From NCBI GenBank assembly GCA_964437215.1, contig CAYTFZ010000146.1, positions 1 to 5,137 on the forward strand: a stretch of 5,137 nt of DNA, read 5' to 3'. Made by a program: the position numbers and the translations under genes. Of the stretch, positions 1 to 5,137 are shown piece by piece; positions within the stretch are counted from its first letter, which is position 1; every line of letters starts with the position of its first letter. This DNA is from JAAYAN01 sp964437215. Lineage in GTDB: Bacteria > Bacteroidota > Ignavibacteria > Ignavibacteriales > Melioribacteraceae. The notes below the pieces were generated by a model, which saw only the letters and a program-made list of their open reading frames with translations, was not told the DNA's origin and made no database searches.

Positions 1-54
1 AAAATGGATGACTCGGCATCTTTAGTCCACAATTCAAGGTATCCGAAACGATAA
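1..54 (+). CDS. Possible C-terminal end of an unrecognised rightward gene (partial)
   Basis: Frame 1 is open from the first base to a TAA at 52-54 and would end in ASLVHNSRYPKR. A strong rightward terminator begins 29 bases after this stop, which implies that a rightward transcript enters from the left. The reading frame itself is uncertain: frame 2 is open to a TAG at 23-25 (ending in MTRHL) and frame 3 stops at 9-11, so any of the three could be the real gene end. The opposite strand is also open here but has no good start codon. Too little is present to recognise a family. Confidence 0.35.
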   Translation, partial: KMDDSASLVHNSRYPKR

Positions 55-83
55 TTTGTTTGTATTTAAATTGTTTATACTGG

Positions 84-120
84 AATCCTGCTTGTGTAGT
101 ATTATAAGCAGGATTTTTTT
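84..120 (+). terminator. Rho-independent terminator
   Basis: A perfect 10-bp inverted repeat (AATCCTGCTT at 84-93 and AAGCAGGATT at 106-115) encloses a 12-base loop, and the T run covers 114-120. The T run lies only on the right, so the site acts on rightward transcription and should end the transcript of the gene that enters from the left edge. It is not a normal terminator for the leftward phosphate transporter gene, because no T run follows the stem in that direction. Confidence 0.87.
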
Positions 121-316
121 ATCCTAAAACGGCAATTAGAACTATTAACAATTACGAATTTTTAAAGTGCTTATCATTAACCGAGCAAACCGGAAAAACG
201 ATTAACAAAATCTGTACATTCCTGAAAAATTTATTGATATAATCGGAATCAGTATGTGTGTTACCCAAACCAATAATAGCTCAAAAAAGATTTGTTTGCT
301 TAATAACTTTTTCAAA
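121..316. other. AT-rich spacer without a recognisable gene
   Basis: This stretch lies between the rightward terminator and the end of the leftward transporter gene. I see no credible coding region, RNA gene or repeat array in it. Leftward transcription from the transporter could meet a weak A/U-only hairpin (AAAAAG at 312-307 with CTTTTT at 289-284, 17-base loop), but its stem has only one G-C pair and it is a doubtful terminator. An ATG at 254 opens a short frame that runs antisense into the transporter gene, and I regard it as a shadow. Confidence 0.5.
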
Positions 317-2578
317 CTAATTTTTACTTACTTCCGGAATTTCAGATTTTTTTTCAACCGAAATATTTTTTATCGCATTCATCATCCGGAGAATTTGATT
401 AGAAGTAATTTCCATATTTGCAAGAAGATTTAAAAACAAGAGACTGTTTCTGGTGGAATCAGCATTTGTTTGGATTCTAGAGATTTGATTAACATCCAGC
501 TCATTTACTTTTGTCTGAAATTTTTCGTGTTCAGCAGAAAATGCTGCTAGTTCGCTAAAATTTTTTGATTCCAGAACTTTAATTGCGCAATTAATTTCTT
601 CGGTTAATCCTGCAATGGTTAATCTAAGTTCATTAAGCTGTGTAACTGAGGGAAGGTGATGATTATTTTCGATATGGTCAAAATATGCCGAAACGGAATT
701 ATTTAAGCGGTTAGCAATTTCCTGAACAGAAGAAATAATTTTTCCGAAACGTTTTCCGGCTTTTATTTCATCAAGTTTAAATTGGCTTATGCTTTGCAGT
801 ATTTCGTTAGTAAGATTGTTGGCTTTTTTCTTTATTTTTTTTGCTTCTTTTTTTGCTTCTTTTAATTTAACTCTGTCTTCAATTTCAAATGCGCCTATTG
901 TGTTGATAAGTATTGCAGGTATCTTTTTTAAAAATTTCTGCAATTCCAAATGTAACGAGTCCATCAACTTAGCTTTATTTTCTTTTGAAAAAGAAGTAAT
1001 TAATTCAGAATCTTCATCGCCAAATTTATCTTCGTATTTTATATGCGATTTATAGGTAATAAAAAATACAAGAATAACCAATCCGATTATTGCATAAATT
1101 CCGCCGAAATAAATTATTATTGCCGAAATGAATGCCAAAGTAAAAGCCGAAAATGCTGTAAAAAACCAGCCGCCTATTACAGTAATCACACCGTTTACTC
1201 TGTAAACTGCACTGTCTCTTCCCCAAGCTTTATCTGCAAGCGAAGTTCCCATAGCAACCATAAAAGTTACATAAGTTGTTGAAAGAGGAAGTTTTAATGA
1301 AGTGGCGAAGGAAATTAATATGCTTGCAACTGCCAGATTATTTGAAGCTCTGATAAAATCGAACGAAGGTTTATCTTTAGGGTTAATTTTCGATTCGTCG
1401 GGTTTTGTATCAAAACGCTTTCTTACAAAACTTAAAATGCTTTCGGGAATCACTTTTATAATTCCGTTGCTTGCCGCAATATTCATTCTTACAAGATTAC
1501 GGCTGATTGCAGAGGACTCGAATCTTTCAAAACCTTCGTGCTGTCTGCTTAAATTTAAGGTGGTATCTGTAACGGTTTTTGCTTTTTTCGATTTCCATAA
1601 AGTAATTACCATAATAACGCCCGAAAGCAGCAAAATAATTTCTGGTGTGCTTACTTTTCCTTTCAATGCGGTCATTAACATATTATCAGGATTGGGCACC
1701 AAAGAAGCAAAATTATAAGAAGCAAGTCCCGCCAAAGGAACACCGATAAAATTAACAAGATCGTTTGCAGCAAAAGCAAGCGCTAAGCCAAAAGTTCCTA
1801 CAAGCACAATCGGTTTAAATACATTGATTTTTGTAAAAATAAGAAGTAATTGAAAGACAGCGGTGCAAACTAAAAAGCTGTATAGGAATAATATTCCGGC
1901 ATTATTTTCAATCCAGCTTATGCTTTCATTCGAAAGAAACGCTGTATCTTTTGCCCCTTTAACAACAATAAAATAAGAGATGGAAGTAAGTGCAAATCCA
2001 GCCCAAATCCCCCCGACTTTTTTCAGATACTTTGTATAATCGAATGTAAAGATAATTCTGCAAATATATTGTACAATCATACCGACAGTAAAAGCAACAA
2101 TTACAGAAATAAGAATTCCGGAAACAATTGTTAAAGCTTGGTTTGTATTTATAAACTGAAGAACATTCAGATTTCCTTCTGAACTGCTTAACACTTTAAT
2201 TAGTGCAACGCCTACGGATGCTCCTAATAAATCGAATACTATTGAAACTGTTGTTGAAGTAGGCAGACCGAAAGTATTAAATGAATCAAGAAGAATAATA
2301 TCGGCAATCATTACAGAAATAAAAACTATCATAATTTCGGACATTGTAAACATATCCGGATGAAAAATTCCTTTTCGGGCAACTTCCATTATGCCGCTCG
2401 AAAAACCGACACCAGCCATTATTCCGAGGCTTGCAACAGTCATTATGATATGCCGGGGCGCAACCTTTGATCCGATAGCAGAATTAAGAAAGTTTACCGC
2501 ATCGTTAGATACCCCTACAATGAGGTCGCTTATAGCTAAAATAAATAATACAATTACAATGAATAAGTATAATTCCAT
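317..2578 (-). CDS. PiT-family inorganic phosphate transporter with PhoU-like C-terminal domain
   Basis: This 753-residue inner-membrane protein should import inorganic phosphate (as metal-phosphate) with H+ or Na+, as PiT/PHO4 carriers do. The two inverted PiT signature repeats are visible: GVSNDAVNF at residues 22-30 and FAANDLVNF at 269-277. The partner motifs are GLPTSTT at 104-110 and LPLSTTYV at 430-437. About a dozen hydrophobic segments lie between residues 1 and 509, interrupted by a polar loop at about 329-408. Residues from about 515 to 753 are soluble and helical and resemble PhoU/DUF47. They include a Lys-rich stretch at 571-586 and YFDHIENNHH at 632-641. Single-domain PiT proteins have about 400-500 residues, so the tail accounts for the extra length, as in many Bacteroidota homologues. 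The first signature has Ser where GAND is usual. The ATG at 2578 is the only sensible start because hydrophobic residues follow at once; no good Shine-Dalgarno site precedes it. Transport function is well supported, but the metal and coupling ion cannot be read from the sequence. Confidence 0.95.
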   Translation of the reverse strand: MELYLFIVIVLFILAISDLIVGVSNDAVNFLNSAIGSKVAPRHIIMTVASLGIMAGVGFSSGIMEVARKGIFHPDMFTMSEIMIVFISVMIADIILLDSFNTFGLPTSTTVSIVFDLLGASVGVALIKVLSSSEGNLNVLQFINTNQALTIVSGILISVIVAFTVGMIVQYICRIIFTFDYTKYLKKVGGIWAGFALTSISYFIVVKGAKDTAFLSNESISWIENNAGILFLYSFLVCTAVFQLLLIFTKINVFKPIVLVGTFGLALAFAANDLVNFIGVPLAGLASYNFASLVPNPDNMLMTALKGKVSTPEIILLLSGVIMVITLWKSKKAKTVTDTTLNLSRQHEGFERFESSAISRNLVRMNIAASNGIIKVIPESILSFVRKRFDTKPDESKINPKDKPSFDFIRASNNLAVASILISFATSLKLPLSTTYVTFMVAMGTSLADKAWGRDSAVYRVNGVITVIGGWFFTAFSAFTLAFISAIIIYFGGIYAIIGLVILVFFITYKSHIKYEDKFGDEDSELITSFSKENKAKLMDSLHLELQKFLKKIPAILINTIGAFEIEDRVKLKEAKKEAKKIKKKANNLTNEILQSISQFKLDEIKAGKRFGKIISSVQEIANRLNNSVSAYFDHIENNHHLPSVTQLNELRLTIAGLTEEINCAIKVLESKNFSELAAFSAEHEKFQTKVNELDVNQISRIQTNADSTRNSLLFLNLLANMEITSNQILRMMNAIKNISVEKKSEIPEVSKN

Positions 2579-2639
2579 CTGAAGTGAACCTGAAGTTTAT
2601 TCTTTCTCTTTATGTAAAATCTGAAAATTCTACGTGCGA

Positions 2640-2667
2640 ATTATAATCATTTCCTGAATTGTTTCAA
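2640..2667 (-). promoter_or_regulatory. Proximal sigma-70-like promoter of the phosphate transporter gene
   Basis: Read leftward, TTGAAA (2667-2662) and TATAAT (2645-2640) are separated by 16 bases. Transcription would start near 2633, giving a leader of about 55 bases. The -10 box is a full consensus match and the -35 box matches four of six positions. The prediction is by pattern only. Bacteroidetes primary sigma factors prefer a different consensus, so use in this organism is not certain. Confidence 0.5.
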
Positions 2668-2694
2668 AAAATACAGTTTTATCGTTCTCAAAAT

Positions 2695-2723
2695 ATTATA
2701 TAAATCCCTATTGGAACTTTCAA
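2695..2723 (-). promoter_or_regulatory. Distal sigma-70-like promoter of the phosphate transporter gene
   Basis: Read leftward, TTGAAA (2723-2718) and TATAAT (2700-2695) are separated by the ideal 17 bases. The boxes are identical to those of the proximal promoter 55 bp downstream, so the gene appears to have tandem promoters. Just after the -10 box is TATTTTG, one base short of the Bacteroidetes TAnnTTTG element. No phosphate-responsive operator (Pho box) is evident nearby. Confidence 0.5.
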
Positions 2724-2779
2724 TTTAATAACAGTTTTAATATATATTTACTTTTCAATTTTAATTTGTTTAAGATCAA

Positions 2780-3211
2780 ATGGGAAATTTAATCGGCATA
2801 TTAATGGTTTTAACAGGATTGATTATTTCTGCTGTTCTGTTCGGAAAGGATAAAAACATACAATTATTTATCTGGAGTGAGGTTTTTTTCTCGGGAATTG
2901 TGGTTTTAGTTTTTACTAATTTCGATTTAATCAGCCCTGCAAATTTTTCGTTAATGACATTATTTTCAGTTACCGGTTTATCTCTGCTTATTTTGTTTTT
3001 AAATAATTTAAAAAATTATTACTTCCTTGCAGGTTCACTAATTTTGCTTTTATTGAGCTGGGCAGCAATAGAAATTTTTCCATCTCTTAATTTTGAATTT
3101 CCCTTTGCAATAGCCGGCAAGCTGTTAGGTTTTTTGATTATAACATTTTTAATTTTTGCGGCAGTCTATTTTTTCCGGAAATTGAAATCGCATCAGCCGC
3201 CGGAAGAATAA
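2780..3211 (+). CDS. Uncharacterised small membrane protein with five predicted membrane segments
   Basis: I do not recognise this 143-residue protein. It is almost entirely hydrophobic, with likely membrane helices at about residues 3-21, 28-46, 57-75, 80-99 and 110-132. It ends in a short polar tail (RKLKSHQPPEE) whose basic residues after the last helix suggest a cytoplasmic C-terminus. Loops are very short and there are no cysteines, histidine clusters or catalytic motifs. Trp32 and Trp94 lie inside predicted helices. The ATG at 2780 starts immediately before the first helix; the upstream sequence has no convincing Shine-Dalgarno site. The gene is divergent from the phosphate transporter and convergent with the sigma/anti-sigma operon, overlapping the anti-sigma gene by 19 bp. 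Base composition resembles its neighbours, so nothing suggests recent transfer. The long membrane-compatible frame and its own intergenic region support it as real, but its function is unknown. Confidence 0.82.
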   Translation: MGNLIGILMVLTGLIISAVLFGKDKNIQLFIWSEVFFSGIVVLVFTNFDLISPANFSLMTLFSVTGLSLLILFLNNLKNYYFLAGSLILLLLSWAAIEIFPSLNFEFPFAIAGKLLGFLIITFLIFAAVYFFRKLKSHQPPEE

Positions 3212-4161
3212 AAAACTTCTCCTTCGGGGATAAATGATGAAGGAATGCTTTCGCTTGTTATTTCTATTTTTTTCAATCGTTTAATATCAAATTTCAACAG
3301 GTTTGTTAATTTGTAGTATCTTTTTCCGGATTCGGGCGAAAATGTACCCAGCGAAAAAGTGTCCTCGCCAATAAAAGCCCAAACCTGGTAAACTTCTTCA
3401 TCCGGAAGCGCCGGAATATTTGCAAGATCCAGAAGAGCTTCGTCATTCGTCCCGGCAATAAATATTTTACCGCTGCGGTCGGGGTTAGCCTTGCTGCCTT
3501 TTAATTGCAAAGTAAGAATATCGGGATAATTAAAAAATTCGGTAAAAATACTGTTATCTTTAATGTATTCTTTTATCTGATTATTTTCGGCAATCAAACC
3601 GGTTAATTTTTCTTCAAGCGAATTTATTTTTGAAGTTTGCGAAGAAGTAATTATCAGCATAATTGTTAAAATTAAAAGCACTAAAACGGAAGGAATAAGA
3701 AAAAGCAGAAACTTATCGGAATGAAAAACTGAAGATTTTTTAACCGGAACCGGCGGTAATTTTTCTTCTTTTTTCTGCTCGTTGATTTTTGTAAAGGACA
3801 AAGGCATTGCAGCTATTTCCTCATCCTTTATTTCATCTGTAATTTTATTTACATCAATTTTCTCTTCTTTGGAAGGTTCCGGCAGTATTTCATCTTTACT
3901 TTCCGGCAATTCATCTTCAGCGGAAAGAGGACTTTCCTGCACAAAGGTTTTAGATAAAATTTTATTTTTAATTTCTTCCGAAGGCAGTTCCTTTTCAAGA
4001 ATTACCGGCAGCAGGGCAATTGTATTCTGCAATTCGCCCAGTTCGCGGTAAGGCAGATCGTTACCTTTAAGCATATAACTTTTGAAATTTATAAAATTTT
4101 CTCTGTCCATACAGCCGGCTGCAAAAGAACTTATCATTTCGTGAATTTCTCTGTCAGCCAT
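3193..4161 (-). CDS. Membrane-bound anti-sigma factor, RskA-like
   Basis: This 322-residue single-pass inner-membrane protein should bind and inhibit the ECF sigma factor encoded just upstream. Residues 1-55 resemble the RskA-type anti-sigma domain (ISSFAAGCMDREN, then a helix ending ELGELQNTIALLP). The second cysteine motif of zinc anti-sigma factors is absent, so it is probably zinc-free. Residues 58-140 form a long linker rich in Glu, Asp, Lys and Pro. A membrane helix follows at about 151-172, then a short coiled-coil-like helix at 177-203. The extracytoplasmic RskA domain (about 206-320) includes YQVWAFIGED at 258-267 and LGTFSPESG at 271-279. I chose the ATG at 4161 because GGAGG lies six bases before it. 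An in-frame GTG at 4179 would add six residues but has no such site. The gene overlaps the sigma gene by 8 bp (ATGGCTGA), as expected for coupled translation. It is longer than typical RskA proteins mainly because of the linker. Confidence 0.88.
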   Translation of the reverse strand: MADREIHEMISSFAAGCMDRENFINFKSYMLKGNDLPYRELGELQNTIALLPVILEKELPSEEIKNKILSKTFVQESPLSAEDELPESKDEILPEPSKEEKIDVNKITDEIKDEEIAAMPLSFTKINEQKKEEKLPPVPVKKSSVFHSDKFLLFLIPSVLVLLILTIMLIITSSQTSKINSLEEKLTGLIAENNQIKEYIKDNSIFTEFFNYPDILTLQLKGSKANPDRSGKIFIAGTNDEALLDLANIPALPDEEVYQVWAFIGEDTFSLGTFSPESGKRYYKLTNLLKFDIKRLKKIEITSESIPSSFIPEGEVFYSSGG

Positions 4162-4741
4162 TGACAGCCTCCGGTGCACTGATTTTTTCTTTTAGAATCT
4201 GCAGAGCTATAAGAATTTTTGTCCTTACGGTTTCAACCGGAATTTGTAATTTTTTGGAGATTTCTATTAAAGTAAGACCTTCGTAAAGCGCAAGATGAAT
4301 AACATACTTCTGGGCTTCGGTTAACTCTTCAAGCGACTTCTTTATTAAATCCGCTTTAACTAAAGCAGATTCAATTCCAAAAGGCATTATCAAGGCAGAA
4401 AGCGCCGGGAGAATAAAAAAATCTTCGTATTCTTCATCATAAAAATCTATTGTTTCGCTGTCCGAATTGCTTCTGCGGAGACTGTCAACCGCTCTGTTGC
4501 GGGCAAGAGTTACAATCCAGGCATAAACATTTTTGATTTTAAGAACCGGTGCTTTTACCCAGATAATCCTAAAAACCTCCGATAAAATATATTCAGCGGT
4601 TTTTTCTTCGGTAACAATTTTTTTGATTAAAGGATAAATAACTGGCGAATAAAGTTCAAATATTTCCTTAAATGCATCTTTATCGCCGGCGGCAATTTTT
4701 TGGAACAGAATATTATCTTTTATTTCGGCTGTTTCTTGCAA
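4154..4741 (-). CDS. ECF (extracytoplasmic function) RNA polymerase sigma factor
   Basis: This 195-residue sigma-70-family protein directs RNA polymerase to a special set of promoters. Region 2 spans about residues 22-91: DAFKEIFELYSPVIYPLIKK at its start, the core-binding helix SEVFRIIWVKA at 54-64, and the -10 recognition segment VYAWIVTLARNRAVDSLRR at 72-90. A linker with an acidic patch (residues 94-109) follows. Region 4 covers about 135-187, with the helix-turn-helix EGLTLIEISKKLQIPVETVR at 154-173. Regions 1.1 and 3 are absent, as in all ECF factors. The start is a TTG at 4741: an in-frame stop lies a few codons upstream, the next in-frame ATG is far inside the gene, and AAGGA sits four bases before the TTG. 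The partner RskA-like gene follows with an 8-bp overlap, suggesting a SigK-like, membrane-regulated system. The signal and regulon cannot be read from this window. Confidence 0.93.
   Translation of the reverse strand: MQETAEIKDNILFQKIAAGDKDAFKEIFELYSPVIYPLIKKIVTEEKTAEYILSEVFRIIWVKAPVLKIKNVYAWIVTLARNRAVDSLRRSNSDSETIDFYDEEYEDFFILPALSALIMPFGIESALVKADLIKKSLEELTEAQKYVIHLALYEGLTLIEISKKLQIPVETVRTKILIALQILKEKISAPEAVNG
4168..4172 (-). promoter_or_regulatory. Shine-Dalgarno site that fixes the anti-sigma start
   Basis: GGAGG is read leftward here, six bases before the ATG at 4161 and inside the end of the sigma-factor gene. It is the strongest ribosome binding site in the window, and it favours this ATG over the GTG at 4179, since a GTG start would place this site inside the coding sequence. 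Confidence 0.8.
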
Positions 4742-4745
4742 GATA

Positions 4746-4750
4746 TCCTT
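4746..4750 (-). promoter_or_regulatory. Shine-Dalgarno site for the TTG start of the sigma gene
   Basis: AAGGA is read leftward, four bases before the TTG at 4741. It supports the rare start codon, because no ATG or GTG is available nearby in this frame. Confidence 0.6.
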
Positions 4751-4771
4751 AACCGTAATTTACTCTGAGTT

Positions 4772-4803
4772 CAAAACTATGATTATAACTCTAAAAAAAC
4801 AAA
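4772..4803 (-). promoter_or_regulatory. Bacteroidetes-type promoter of the sigma/anti-sigma operon
   Basis: Read leftward, TTTG (4803-4800) and TAGTTTTG (4779-4772) are 20 bases apart. This matches the known Bacteroidetes consensus of TTTG at -33 and TAnnTTTG at -7. Transcription would begin near 4766, about 25 bases before the TTG start. A TATAAT at 4787-4782 lies inside the spacer and could be an alternative -10 box, but its -35 region (TTTTCT) is poor. Whether the sigma factor activates its own operon cannot be judged from one promoter. Confidence 0.55.
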
Positions 4804-4806
4804 CAG

Positions 4807-4847
4807 AAAAAAGGTGTCAGTCTTCAAAAGATTATTTTTTCAGACTG
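4807..4847 (-). terminator. Rho-independent terminator after the YciI-like gene
   Basis: CAGTCT (4847-4842, read leftward) pairs with AGACTG (4823-4818). Inside are a GA/GA mismatch pair and a further AAAA/TTTT stem around a six-base loop. A run of six T follows at 4812-4807, five bases after the stem, and another seven T at 4799-4793. The hairpin starts 14 bases after the YciI stop codon and separates that gene from the sigma operon. On the other strand TTTTTATT also follows the stem directly, so it may work both ways, although no rightward gene leads into it. Confidence 0.65.
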
Positions 4848-4860
4848 TTTTTATTAAATT

Positions 4861-5137
4861 CTATTTTCTATCGCGAGTAACGGGAGCCGGAGCAGCTTTG
4901 TTAATTTCTACGGTTTCCCAAACTTTGCCGGAAATGTAAACTTCATTCTTCAGCCAGGTTTCCCGCAGTTCTTCCTCCGAATCAAAATTTACTGCCATTA
5001 CCGAACCAGCCATTTTGCCTTCTTCATTTAATAATGCGGCAGCATAAACAAGTTTTCCTTCTTCGCGCAGTTTATCCGCATTTTTCAAATGTTCTGTTCT
5101 TGCAGCCATCCGGCGTTCAAGCGCTTTTTCGTCCTTA
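4861..5137 (-). CDS. YciI-like protein, 5' end cut off by the window edge
   Basis: The visible 91 codons encode most of a small cytoplasmic YciI-family (YCII-related, dimeric alpha-beta barrel) protein of unknown biochemical role. An ATG lies at 5109, but the frame stays open to the window edge. The extra residues KDEKALERR join AARTEHL to form the usual YciI opening, KD...ALERR(L/M)AAR..HL. The true start is therefore to the right of 5137, and the fragment from 5109 alone would miss the first strand. The family's conserved His is present (RTEHL), followed by GKLVYAAALLNEEGKMAGSV and the closing SGKVWETVEINKAAPAPV. A short basic tail (TRDRK) ends the protein. YciI-like proteins often sit near ECF sigma genes, but here a terminator and a separate promoter divide it from the sigma operon. 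Family assignment is good; the function is unknown. Confidence 0.82.
   Translation of the reverse strand, partial: KDEKALERRMAARTEHLKNADKLREEGKLVYAAALLNEEGKMAGSVMAVNFDSEEELRETWLKNEVYISGKVWETVEINKAAPAPVTRDRK

Noticed and set aside
283..312. Hairpin just after the transporter stop as a terminator
   Set aside because: The stem is almost entirely A-T with a 17-base loop, and no T run follows, so it is too weak to call.
254..436. Short rightward frame from the ATG at 254
   Set aside because: It runs antisense into the 3' end of the transporter, has a Phe/Asn-rich shadow-like composition and no ribosome binding site.
826..870. T-rich repeats with GCTTC units as a repeat element
   Set aside because: They are explained by the leftward codons for the Lys/Glu/Ala-rich segment of the transporter tail.
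789..1718. Rightward open frames within 789-1055, 1043-1282 and 1302-1718
   Set aside because: They lie antisense within the phosphate transporter gene, have no recognisable protein features, and arise from its low-complexity hydrophobic and Lys-rich codons.
2391..2582. Rightward open frame of 63 codons
   Set aside because: It is antisense to the first, strongly conserved part of the transporter, including the GVSND signature, and has no family resemblance.
2718..2746. Rightward promoter TTTCAA-N17-TATATA for the small membrane protein gene
   Set aside because: The -35 box matches only three of six positions, overlaps the leftward -35 box, and TATATA is common in this AT-rich stretch.
3218..3232. 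Small hairpin TCTCC-TTC-GGGGA near the convergent gene ends
   Set aside because: It lies in the anti-sigma coding sequence, has a short stem with a wobble pair, and no T run follows on either strand.
3782..4051. Rightward open frame of 89 codons rich in Ser
   Set aside because: It mirrors the Glu/Lys-rich linker of the anti-sigma gene on the other strand, which explains its odd composition.

Overview
The window is an AT-rich piece of bacterial chromosome (roughly one third G+C by eye) and looks like Bacteroidota or a close relative such as Ignavibacteria. The evidence is a phosphate transporter of the long Bacteroidota type (about 750 residues with a PhoU-like tail) and a promoter before the sigma-factor gene that matches the Bacteroidetes pattern TTTG-N20-TAnnTTTG. 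A clear GGAGG ribosome binding site before the anti-sigma gene, and TTGAAA/TATAAT promoters before the transporter, are less typical of core Bacteroidetes and lean towards a deeper branch. The lineage is an inference, not a proof.

Layout from left to right. Positions 1-54 may hold the tail of a rightward gene that lies outside the window, and a strong rho-independent terminator follows at 84-120. A gene-poor stretch runs to 316. The leftward gene at 317-2578 encodes a PiT-family inorganic phosphate transporter with a cytoplasmic PhoU-like C-terminal domain. The 201-bp intergenic region 2579-2779 carries two well-formed leftward promoters for it. A rightward gene at 2780-3211 encodes an unrecognised protein with five predicted membrane segments. 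Its last 19 bp overlap, tail to tail, the end of a leftward two-gene operon made of an ECF sigma factor (4154-4741, TTG start) and its membrane-bound RskA-like anti-sigma factor (3193-4161). A promoter and a terminator occupy the gap at 4742-4860. The right edge holds most of a YciI-like gene that runs leftward and whose start lies beyond the window.

How the genes work together. The sigma and anti-sigma genes are a classic regulatory pair: the membrane protein should hold the sigma factor inactive until an envelope signal releases it. The 8-bp overlap (ATGGCTGA) suggests coupled translation, and so a fixed ratio of the two proteins. The transporter and the small membrane protein are divergent neighbours, with no sequence evidence that they share a pathway. 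I see no mobile element, CRISPR array, RNA gene or obviously new multi-gene system. The most useful observations are corrected gene boundaries, the promoter architecture, the overlapping convergent genes and a marked excess of CCGG.
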